Part shown: positions 10,195 through 19,400 of the stretch, piece after piece
Numbering within the stretch: the stretch's first letter is position 1
Layout of the letters: each line of letters begins with the position of its first letter
The notes under the pieces: generated by a model
The model's input: the letters and a program-made list of their open reading frames with translations, nothing else
Database searches by the model: none
Told to the model about the DNA's origin: nothing
From: Phallusia fumigata
Lineage: Eukaryota > Chordata > Ascidiacea > Phlebobranchia > Ascidiidae
NCBI GenBank assembly: GCA_008931825.1
Contig: QXVZ01031074.1
Span: 1-23,370, forward strand
Direction: 5' to 3'
DNA: 23,370 bases
Program-made: the position numbers and the translations under genes

Positions 10195-11035
10195 CAATGC
10201 GACACTCCTGTTGCTAAGCACTGCTCCACTTGACTGGCTGTGATGTTCAAAAAACTAATGATTTAAAACAAATAGCTTCGTTTTTGAAGTCAATTCAAAA
10301 TGGAGAAAAACAACACTAAGTTTCTGATTAATATGCGTTATCAAATTAGTAAAGGTTAGTAACAAATTGTCTCTACCACCCAGTTTAAAACCATGTCTCG
10401 TTTGCATTTTTGTGTGACTTCTTTATTTTTCTCACAATCCCAGTTGCTTTTCCGAAAAATTAATTTTACTTGCTCTTTACAATATTTTACTTCATCTCGA
10501 TAGCTACTTTCGCGCGCGTGATACGGGCAATCCGGCAATGGCAGTAATGTTTAATCTTGCATTGATGGACAAGTTAATTGCTTAAAAGTCAATAGCTTTC
10601 ATTTTGAAGTCTATCTCAAACAAGGAGAAGGTCAAACACAAGATGTTTGCGTTGTTACCTTTTGACCCTTGCCGCACGTCAAAACTTGAATGCAAATTAG
10701 GCGCTTAAACGTTCGAAAATGTTTACCAACGTGACAACGCTTGACAAATATGACGCGATGTTGAGAGTCAGCAACATTTTTATTACACGTACGTTGATCG
10801 AAAAAGTTAAAAAAGTATTTGTTACCGTTTATATTCTCAATACCGCCCTCCTTCGTAAAAACTTGGATGTAAATTAGGTGCTTGTACTTTCGTAAGTGTT
10901 ATGTGATGCGATCTTGTGTGTCAGTGATATTTTTTGGTTGAAATTATCTTTGGCTGGATGTTTGATTTACTATTGTTCGGTTAAGTAGCAAGTACAATAT
11001 CTAGAATTATTTATAAAATCAGTAATGGTTATGCG
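10195..11035 (+). repeat. Dispersed repeat family, copy 3
   Basis: From about 10500 to 11030 this follows the right half of copy 2 closely: TCCGGCAATGGCAGT, AACTTGAATGCAAATTAGGC, ACACGTACGTTGATCG and TTTGGCTGGATGTTTGA recur in order. The 10195-10330 part contains AATTTAAAACAAATAGCTT-like sequence also seen at the end of copy 5. The left half is absent. Minus-strand ORF 10356-10538 falls inside and is not considered a gene. Confidence 0.7.
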
Positions 11036-11331
11036 GCACAGTTGCAATTTATTTACCTCAGTTTTAACCGACACCAGTTGTAAAAAGCCATCCAGACATG
11101 TCTGTGAGAGTCGAGCGGCTTTGTTTATTAAGGCCAAGTACCTACCCTGTGACTTTTAAACGTTGACTTTAAATGCCCTCGATTTTAGCAACATTTCCTT
11201 GGTGGCAACAAATATTACTCATGTTGATCACGAGGTGTCGCGAGTTATCAAGACGAATTCGACCATTACATGACACAGCAACACTAATGTTCTTGCATGG
11301 GTTGCATTAAAGTTAAGCTGGTCCTTTCATG
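11036..11331. other. Spacer between repeat copies
   Basis: No gene or repeat recognised in these roughly 300 bases. Confidence 0.4.
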
Positions 11332-11790
11332 AAGCCGAATTGAATAATTCCATATTACCGTTGTTTTCCACCTAACCTTTGCTCTGTTATGTCGGCATTA
11401 AATTTCCAGAACAGCCAGGATTTCAACCTTCATCAGCAATTTGATTTAAACCATTCGTGCGTCTCACACTATTTAATCATCGCAATCAAACTCACATTAT
11501 CAGAGGCAGAAACTTTGCGGGAGGCGACATGAAAAAGTGAAATACTTGTCTAGACAAGTTGCAAAGCACTTTGTGAGTGGGGCAATAAATCATGTGATCC
11601 CCCGCTTACCAAGTGTTGACCAATTAGCTGACATGACGCGATCTTGTGAGTCAGCAATATTTTTATTACACGTACGTTGATCGAAAAAGTTAAAAAATAT
11701 TTGTTACCTTCAATACCGCCTTCTTCCGTCAAAACTTGAATGTAATATAGGAGCTTGTAAGTGTTTTATGACGCGATCTTGTGAGATAAC
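11332..11790 (+). repeat. Dispersed repeat family, copy 4 (internally deleted)
   Basis: Left half 11332-11610 is closely similar to copy 2 (shared TTTGCTCTGTTATGTCGGCA and GAAACTTTGCGGGAG; roughly nine in ten bases by eye). It joins directly to the far part of the right half (TGACGCGATCTTGTGAGTCA onwards), missing several hundred bases found in copy 2. It ends near 11787 against exon-like sequence of another origin. Confidence 0.8.
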
Positions 11791-11986
11791 TTATCCCATC
11801 CACAAAATCAGACACAAGTATAACCATATTTGCCTTATCAGATCCAAATCGATTCTAATACTTATCTGTTAACATGTATGAGCTATTTTTAGGCGCTTAT
11901 TTTTAAACTTACCACGCTTGTGTAACGTTAGGCACGTAGACCTTTCCAACTATTTTGATGTTTTTACGGAAACAACCTGCAACTGC
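11783..11986 (-). pseudogene. Exon-like fragments, identity unknown
   Basis: On the minus strand, 11913-11986 has an acceptor (GGTTTTAG), 24 open codons with coding-like composition (AVAGCFRKNIKIVGKVYVPN...) and an excellent donor, GTG|GTAAGTTT. Downstream, 11783-11854 reads SDKANMVILVSDFVDGISYL, whose hydrophobic strand followed by a Ser-Asp turn recalls the central strand of von Willebrand A domains. That likeness is weak. The two do not join in frame at any acceptor I can find, and the second stops where repeat copy 4 begins. They look like remnants of a gene cut by the repeat. It could also be chance. Confidence 0.3.
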
Positions 11987-12516
11987 CTAAAACCAGGTTC
12001 AAAATGTAGAGATAAATAGTTGGATACACATCGAGCCTTTTAGACATGCGTTGAGGCAGTAGTACAAAAAAACAGTTAGGTGATTGCTGAAGGTCATTTG
12101 CGTGCAGTACTTCTAAACCATGGAAAATGTTTTGATTAAAGACGGCTTTCATATGTTTCAACCTACTATTTATTAAATGGCTCCTAAATTTTGTTAAAAA
12201 TAGTTAGAATTCATTTTGTACATTACAGACGTCGTGTAAATATCATTGAAAGTCGTTTTTATGTTTGAATTTTGAAATCTATTTTTCCGTTTTGGTGGCT
12301 GTGTCTATGAAGAGCTTCTTGGTTTTTTGACAGGTTTTTACTGCGCCTTGTAAATAAGTCTCAAAATGTCAACTAAACACTAACAATTCTGTTTCACTGC
12401 ATGGTATCGTCAGCCGTTGTCACCTTGTTCCGTTCTCAAACGAACAACCATCGAATGGTATGAAACCATTCTATATTCTTTTTTGCAAGCGCTGTTTTCT
12501 GTTGGCAAGAAATTAT
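11987..12516. other. Intergenic, nothing firm
   Basis: The minus ORF at 11964-12161 runs into the exon-like fragment above and might be upstream sequence of the same lost gene, but shows no splice site or motif to support it. Otherwise AT-rich and featureless. Confidence 0.35.
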
Positions 12517-12784
12517 ACGAATTTATGAAGGCTCTTCTGGCAAATAATATTTTGCGTACCGACGTTTCGACGTCGTATTCAGGTCGTCTACCTCAGGGTG
12601 AATAACACTCAACGCGAAATACAACACACTAGGAGAAAAAACTCCAAAAAAATGGGCTTTAAAGGAAAAAACGAAAAGCGTGCGCACACATAGATAAATG
12701 ATTAGAAGGCGTGTTGTGTCAGTGTGTGTGTCATCGTTCGTCCGGTGTGGTTTGTCGATGCCAGAAGATCCTTCATAAATTCGT
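12517..12784. mobile_element. Foldback remnant with 26-bp inverted repeats, possibly Penelope-like
   Basis: Positions 12517-12542 and 12759-12784 are inverted copies, 26 bp with one mismatch (both read ACGAATTTATGAAGG inward). Just inside the left arm, the minus strand carries CCTGAGG...GACGTCGAAACGTCGG. This resembles the CUGA...GAAAC-GUC core of the hammerhead-type motifs found in long terminal regions of Penelope-like retroelements, though it does not match the hammerhead consensus exactly. No reverse transcriptase is present, so at most this is a terminal fragment. Confidence 0.5.
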
Positions 12785-13101
12785 TTTTGCATTTCAGAGT
12801 GTTCATTTATTGTCTTAATTCAACAGAAACCCAACAAAACAATGCGTTAGACTTTATTAGGAAGCTACAGAAACATAAATTACCACAACGATAGACCGCG
12901 TTACGCTATGCATAGCAATTACCAATAAGCTACAGCTTGGATACATAATTAGTGCATTACATAAACTCTGGATATAGGGGCGTTAAAGCGTTTCTGCGTA
13001 CACTTATCAGAATTGCACAAAACAAAGCCGATCATTGCACGCAGCACACGGTAACATCACATGGTCATGTCAATTAGCATGGTAATGCATCCTGATCAAG
13101 A

Positions 13102-13143
13102 AGTACGCGAAAATAAGTACGCGAAAATAAGTTCGCGAAAATA
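13102..13143 (+). repeat. 14-bp tandem repeat, three copies
   Basis: AGTACGCGAAAATA occurs twice in a row (13102-13115 and 13116-13129), then once with a single change (13130-13143). Each unit contains a CGCG core. Confidence 0.9.
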
Positions 13144-13309
13144 ATTTCAGAAAGCGTTTTTGACCGCAGTGACAAAATATTTATCTTCAATCTACAGCTT
13201 GGGCAAGATCAAATTTGCACAAGGACTACATTGTTGACTTTCGCGAACTTTGAGTTCGTAAACCGAAACGAGCTGTTTAACAAGCGATCATTGTTAAATT
13301 TTGCACAGT

Positions 13310-13315
13310 TTTATT
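13310..13315 (-). terminator. Poly(A) signal AATAAA, gene A long transcript
   Basis: AATAAA on the minus strand, about 133 nt past the stop codon of gene A exon 19. It is the first canonical signal after the stop, so it is the likely 3'-end processing site of the full-length transcript. Confidence 0.5.
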
Positions 13316-13410
13316 GGTCGTTAGTCGCTACAGGCGAACACTGCACGCCAGTCGAATTATCTTATAAGCGATGATATTTTATACACACCACAGCAACCTA
13401 TCATGACTGG

Positions 13411-13430
13411 TTTTTTTTTTGGGGGGGGGG
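13411..13430 (+). repeat. T10G10 homopolymer junction
   Basis: Ten T followed directly by ten G. On the gene A strand it reads C10A10 starting about 18 nt after the stop codon, so it would lie in the 3' UTR. Lengths may be unreliable, since such tracts are hard to sequence. Confidence 0.85.
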
Positions 13431-13447
13431 CGTTTTATCACATAGTA

Positions 13448-16400
13448 CTAATTCGTTACAACCCAACTTTTAGGTCGGGAAACTATGGCTCTTTTGTGGA
13501 ACGGATCAGAAAAGGTGTACTGCAGCCAAGTACTGGGGATTTTCGTCACCTCTCTGGTCATTATTTCTTTGTGAAACTCGTTCACTTTCATCCAGTTTCC
13601 TTTCTGGGCATCCATCGCGATATCAAAAGAGTTGATCTCATCTGATGTCTCTTTCGAGAACTTCATCTTTTCGATTTCCGCTACAAACTGATTTTTTATT
13701 CCGTCAGCTTTTTCCGTCAAAAGCTCATTTTTTATGTTTTGTCCATCAAGTATCTGTAAACGATGGGTTGTTTAAAAATTAGAAATGTATTGTCTTTAAT
13801 TATTTCATTTCAAACCTGCTTCACGTCTCGACAAAATCTTCGAAGAAATCCGGTTTTGATTTTCCATGCTTTGTCCTGCTCCTCTTTCTGAAACGACATT
13901 GTCTCATGGGTATAACACAGTGGTTCTCAAGTTTTTTAAATGTTTTTGCACCACGGCCCCTCTGCAGTTTTTTCGATGACTCGCCGTCCACTAACAATTT
14001 AGCTTAAACCAACTTCATTCGATAACTTCACGTCAGCAATGCTTTGTGCGGGCCACAATCGCATCCACAAAAGCAGCATTGCGCGGTGGTGCCATAAAAC
14101 GCAATTAACGCTGCACATGAAACGTATATATGTAACATATCAATAGTCACGTGAAATATCACCAACTAAGAAAGACCGAAGACGCTTCGCGGTCCCCCTA
14201 AAAATCTTTTCACGGACCCCTACTGGACCGCGGACCCCATGGAAAACAAAATAATAAAACTCCAAAATCACATCAGTTTATGTGTTTGGTAAAAAAAGGT
14301 TTTTAAAATACAGCTTTACCATTTCGTTTTGCTTTTGCCTTTGCCAAATGGCTTTTAGTTTTTCCAGCATATTTTCATTTGATTCTTTTGTTTGTTCAAC
14401 AAAAATACCATCTGGAATGTGCTCGACTTTCTCAGCAAAAAGACTTTTTGCCCTATTTATTTGTTGTTCAACGTCGCAATTTTCTGAGGTTCTTGTTAAA
14501 AATCTTGTCAGTTTCTGGAAGAAATAAACAGGATGAGTTAGAGCTATGCTACTTGCAGATAAAGAGCAGGGGAGAGGGAGCGAGATGCCACAAACAAACA
14601 AAAAACGCGACGACTAGCTTATGTCGGCCGGTTTTGTGTGTTTACACAGGTTTAACTTGGACCAAATTTTGTCGAAGCTAGTTTTTTTATTTTTGTCTGT
14701 TCCAAAGGTTTTTTTTAATTCTATTGGTTACCGAAAAAACACTGCTTTCAAATGGTTTTCCGATGTCAGTTGTTTCCATAGCCAGCACTTTTGCTTCCAA
14801 AACTTTGATCTGGTCGTTTTCCTGCAAATAATGTGTAATTACTGGGAGCGAGTAGTTTATTTGTTTAATTTCGAGCTTAGTAACATAAGTTACCTCCCAT
14901 TTGCTAAATATTTTCTCATTGTAAATTTTACCTAACGTTACCTTGGAGAGCTGCAGACGAAAACGCTGCAGTCTTAACTCGTTTTTGCACATATCTGAAA
15001 CAGTTTCCTGCAAATGAATTCTCTCGTCAACGGAAACGTGCTTTTGTAGAACTGTATCCACCAATGTTTGTAGAATACCTCCACTGCCCTTTTCAACCTG
15101 TTAAACTTAGAGTTACACAAACCAACGAAATTTTCTGAGAATAAACACTTTAACGGCTGCTGCATACAGAAAAAATTTAGACGAGCTTCGTGCTGTCAAC
15201 GTCACTAATAGCTTGTGGTATGTGTTTAGTATTGTTTTTTTGAGAGGCATTTTAAGCCAATTTACACTTTTTTAAGTTTTTAATTTGTTCAAATTCATTC
15301 CTACGGTTTGCTGCATAAAGCTCGTTATAAAACCCACTCAATGCCCTACTAAAGGCGTTGTTTTATTCATACTTGGTTCATTTTTGTTGTTTCCTTTGTT
15401 ATTAGTTCAAATTTGACGGGAAACCTGTCGTGAGATTTAATTGTCTGAAACAAGAAAGGGTAACAAAAAATTGTATGGCATTGCCAAAAATGTTTTTTTT
15501 TGGCTTGTGAACAACATACGTCTGTGATGGAAATTCTTTCGCTGTATATATCGTAAATTTCAAGCACGAAATTTGCCAGTTTAGTTGCACCAGCTTGCTT
15601 AGCATCCAAATTTGTTTTCTCATCAAAACCTGTCGCATAAGTTTCCAAAGCTAAATCACAAGCAGATTCGAGTGTGGCAATATTTCCTTTGAACTGCAAA
15701 ATCGAGTAAAACAAACTGAAGTTATTGAAATAATTACATTACCACTTATTTACCTTTTTGAATTTGGCTGTCAAGTCTATAAGGCTTTTTCGCAAGAGAA
15801 TGTCAATTTTGACCTGTAGGAAAAATAACTGAATTACATGGGTGTGCAACCGCTTTACATGTGTGAGGAAAGTCATTGCAAACGCCACCCGGCTTGGTTT
15901 TACACACAGGGGATTGTTCATGATTGACTTGCCTTTTTCAACTCGTTTTTTAGCTTGTACAAATCACTTTCGTCATCAAGGACACCGTCCAATCTTTTTC
16001 TGTATTCAGTCCTGATTTTAGCATCCAGGGGGTCGCCTTCTGATGTTTTATCAAACAAACCCAAGATTACAGGTTTTTGATCGCAAATAAATTCATCTTC
16101 GTTATAAGACGTTTGTTCCTCCTTTGAAGTGAAATACTTCTAAAACAGAAAAAACAAAAATGTTGCATTGGTAATGTAACCAAAACTGTTTACTTTCGAT
16201 ATCGCCTCTCAGTTCCCAGTGTAATGTTTTACAATTCTGTTTTGTGATGATTTTCAGAATCGACACCTGTTGATTGGCATGTCAATTAGGTTTACTATAT
16301 TGGAGTCCTTTAAATGGTCTGTGCTTTTGCAGGCGTGTTCTTTAAAACAGAAACACAAACGCCAGGCAGTTCTCTCATTATGAGGTATTGACGGGTGCTC

Positions 16401-19400
16401 TTGTAAAAAATTTTAACCTTAGATGCAGGATATCGAGCCGTTTTGCGTGTTTGGGAAAGAGGAGGGAAGGGGTGGGGGGTCAACCGGACCTGGGTTTAGT
16501 TGGGACGGTTTTGCTTTGCTTCTAATATGACGCATTTAAAGAGCTTTTTCTAATTTTTTTAAATCTTATTGCTTGGAAACGCCATTTATACACATGCTTC
16601 CTAATGCAGCGCCATTGATGTCTTTCTGCATGAAAAAGGGGCATACATCTTGCCGAATAATCTACGTTAACGTGTGATGAAAATATGCAAAAAATCCATA
16701 TCTTTACCTTGAAATGATCATGGAACTTTTCAACGCACTCTACGGCCAATTTGCTGTACAACTCCTTCACCCCAGCCTGTAATGAAACAAGCAGTGAATG
16801 TTACTTGCGAAAAATGCCTGTATTTATTTTCTTGGGTGTTAAAAGACTCTGGTGACGTCATGCACCACCAAGTTGAGATGACAGGCCAGACACAAACAAC
16901 AATCGCTCACCTCTAAAAAATCGTGGTAGCACTTGAACATGAAAAAGCGTTCTTCTAATGATGTTTGGAGCTTCTCTCTGTGCTTATCGATTTCAGTCTG
17001 ACTCCCGATTTTTCTTTCATTGGTGTATATGTCCATTGCTTTGGTAACAGCGATAGCATGCGTTTGCTTCAGGCTTTCTTCAGATTGATATGTGTTTTGA
17101 ATTTTCTTCAAATTTTGTCAATGTGGTTTGTGTTAATTTTGTTTTATGTTTTTAAACGTATATTTCAAGTTGCTCACCTCGATGGACTTGAAAAAATCTT
17201 CCTCACAGCGTCTTGTCACTTGTTGCAAATACGACTGGGCACAAGCCTAAATGGTTTTGTTTCGTTTTAGACCAGTTTAGACCAAGTTTGAGCAATCGTG
17301 AAAGCTAAGCAACACTTCACTTTGCCGAATACCTCTAAGGATTTACTCCGTTTTGAAAAAATAATTTATTAAACTATGAAGAAACAATTTAAACCATGAA
17401 AAGTGTGTTCGTTACCAAAGTTTTACTATAGTTTTGCCGAAGTTAAAAACAGACCTGGTACATTGCGTCGACACTAAGTGTGTTGAGGTCAATAAGACTT
17501 GCTATAGAATACGCAAGGTTGGTAACGTCTTCTCCTGTCAAGGGATGTCCGTTTGATGTTTTCACCTTGGGAACCTCAAAAATCTTCCTGAAAATCTCAT
17601 CGCAGGCCTTTAAGAATTCATGGTCGATGTCTGAAGTACGTTCAAAAAAATACTAAGTTTTAAGCGACTTAAAGTTCCTAACACGTATTTATATTTTTTT
17701 CTTTAAAAAAAGACCAATTCCAACAGGTTGCTAGAATTGAAACGTCTGAAAATGTTTATTTCTAAAAAGTTAACATACCATCAAGCCCAGGGGTCTCCCG
17801 ACGGCCTCTACTCGTAATTTACGTTTACGATGAAATTGGGTTTTCAATGCTTGAATTGCATTTTTTTTGTTTTGGAGCAAAAGCAAATGTATTGTATTGC
17901 AGCGCGTTTAAATGTATTTAAAAAATAACAACAAATACTGGCGTAGACTTACCACCAAGTTTAAGATCGCCAGCCTTACGCCGAGTGACAGGGTTTCCAG
18001 GATATGGTAAAAGGGCGCATTCAATGTTTTCAAATGTGTTTTTTATGTCACTGTACATTGATTTATATTCTTTTTTTGACCGTTCGTATTTGTTTTCCAG
18101 GAACTTATTTCCTTCTTCGTGGCCACATTCAAGTTCCCCCTGGTAATTCCGCAATGCAAACAGCAGCGACTATGAAATAAGGAAATAACAAATTTCAAAA
18201 TAAAGATTTTAAACAAGCACGTTGTACGTTTTCCGTGCAATAAATACTTGAAACGTTACATTTTATTTGCTAGTAATTGCTGATTTCTATTAATGGCTTT
18301 ATTCTTTACACTAATGTGCTGGTTTCTATGGAACACAGTGCTATGTCAGAAAGTAATTTGTATCGCAAGTAAACGTTTACCGCGATGGCTGAGAGATCAG
18401 TTTGCTTAGAAATATAGTTAGCCTTCTCTGTGTAATTTGCTTTTACATGCGTTGCCGACACTTCGTTTGTTCTCACAGTGTTTGTTTTGCATTTGTACAC
18501 GCGTGAAGCGTGCTGGTGTACCTAATCTTTTGACGCTCAACATTATCGGTAAGCATTGTGTGTGTACGGTCAGTGGCGAATTTTCGTTTCATACTACTTG
18601 TCTTGGTTAGGTGTGCGACAGGTGCTAAGGCCGCTTTTGTGGTTTTTATATCTCAAGTTCCAACCTTTCGAATTCGTTTAATGCATGCGCAAGGGTTCCG
18701 GTTAGGGGTCGCGTTTCACTGCGAGAATTTCGTATCGTGTAACTCGAATTCCGCAGCATGAACAGGGCGTGTCCGCGGTCCTTACAGAAGGTAAAATGTA
18801 ATCGCTTTAAGCCCTCTGGCCAGTCCGGCAGTAAATTTTGGGACATTGTTTGTTCTTGAATGGTTACAGTTTTCAAGTGCTTTGACTCGAATGTTTGTTT
18901 AGCAGTTTTCAATCTCTAGTTTGTTTGATTCGCAATTTCCCTTCGACAAGTCTTACCTGGGATGGTTTCAGTCCTTCGCCGTTTGCTAGAAGCTTCTTGA
19001 AATACTCGCAAAACATCTAAAACAGAACGAAACGTTTCACTGCTAAAACTCATTAGTTCAGTGAGAATTTGCTTAGCTAGATAAAGTTTTGCTAGTATCA
19101 CCTGCAACTTGTTTAGGTCGTTTGTATTTATGTTTTTTTCCAAGTTGTATATTTGATAGGAACTGAGATACAAGCTCAAAGTAAAAAGAAGCGAGTCGCC
19201 TTTTTCAGAACTTTGTTCGTCAAACAAACCCTGAGTGTCCATGAGAAAAACAGCAACCTAGTAAGCACAGAAAATATTAAAAGATTGAAAAAAAGTTTTT
19301 GTTTAATTCTAGTCTTAAGGAAAATATCACGTCCGAGTTAATTTTGCGAGCTGTCATTGAGTTTAATACAAAAAGTAAAAATAACTTTTTCATGTTTCAT

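Larger units (their letters stand above)
12785..13447. other. 3' flank of gene A
   Basis: Sequence downstream of the gene A stop codon. It contains the 14-bp tandem repeat at 13102-13143, a canonical poly(A) signal on the minus strand at 13310-13315 and the T10G10 tract at 13411-13430. Nothing coding is recognised. Confidence 0.5.
13448..17246 (-). other. Gene A helical tail, six short-long exon pairs
   Basis: Exons 8-19 (residues 323-876) alternate short and long: 69/195, 69/207, 60/174, 72/156, 90/195, 72/306 nt, and every intron is phase 0. Exons 9 and 10 align with the GBP1 middle-domain helices (SEREAIEVF... and SDRCSALLQ...). Several later long exons share a loose pattern: an Ala/Val-rich helix ending in a Leu-Phe/Tyr pair (MDIY, GLFD, LETY, SLFA), an acidic loop, then an amphipathic helix ending in an aromatic. 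The exon pattern is seen directly; duplication of a GBP-type helical unit is my inference. No transmembrane segment is evident. Confidence 0.65.

Noticed and set aside
12523-12792. Minus-strand 89-codon ORF
   Set aside because: It spans the foldback unit and both inverted arms and has no recognised domain, so it is better explained as repeat sequence.
13918-14240. Complete hAT element with target duplication in intron 17
   Set aside because: Only the left terminus is present. The right terminus and the second GTATAACA copy could not be found, so it is annotated as truncated.
14282-14935. Overlapping plus-strand ORFs of 81 to 104 codons
   Set aside because: They lie opposite gene A exons 15-17, whose minus-strand frames have matched splice sites; the plus frames are shadows.
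15246-15350. Adding the RALSGFYNEL frame to gene A as a coding exon
   Set aside because: A 24-nt intron would be needed and the phase fits neither neighbour. The model without it is fully in frame.
18558-18912. Open frames on both strands, and a CAGTGGCG word like a transposon end
   Set aside because: The stretch lies within gene A intron 5. No inverted partner for the end and no target duplication were found, and the frames match nothing known.
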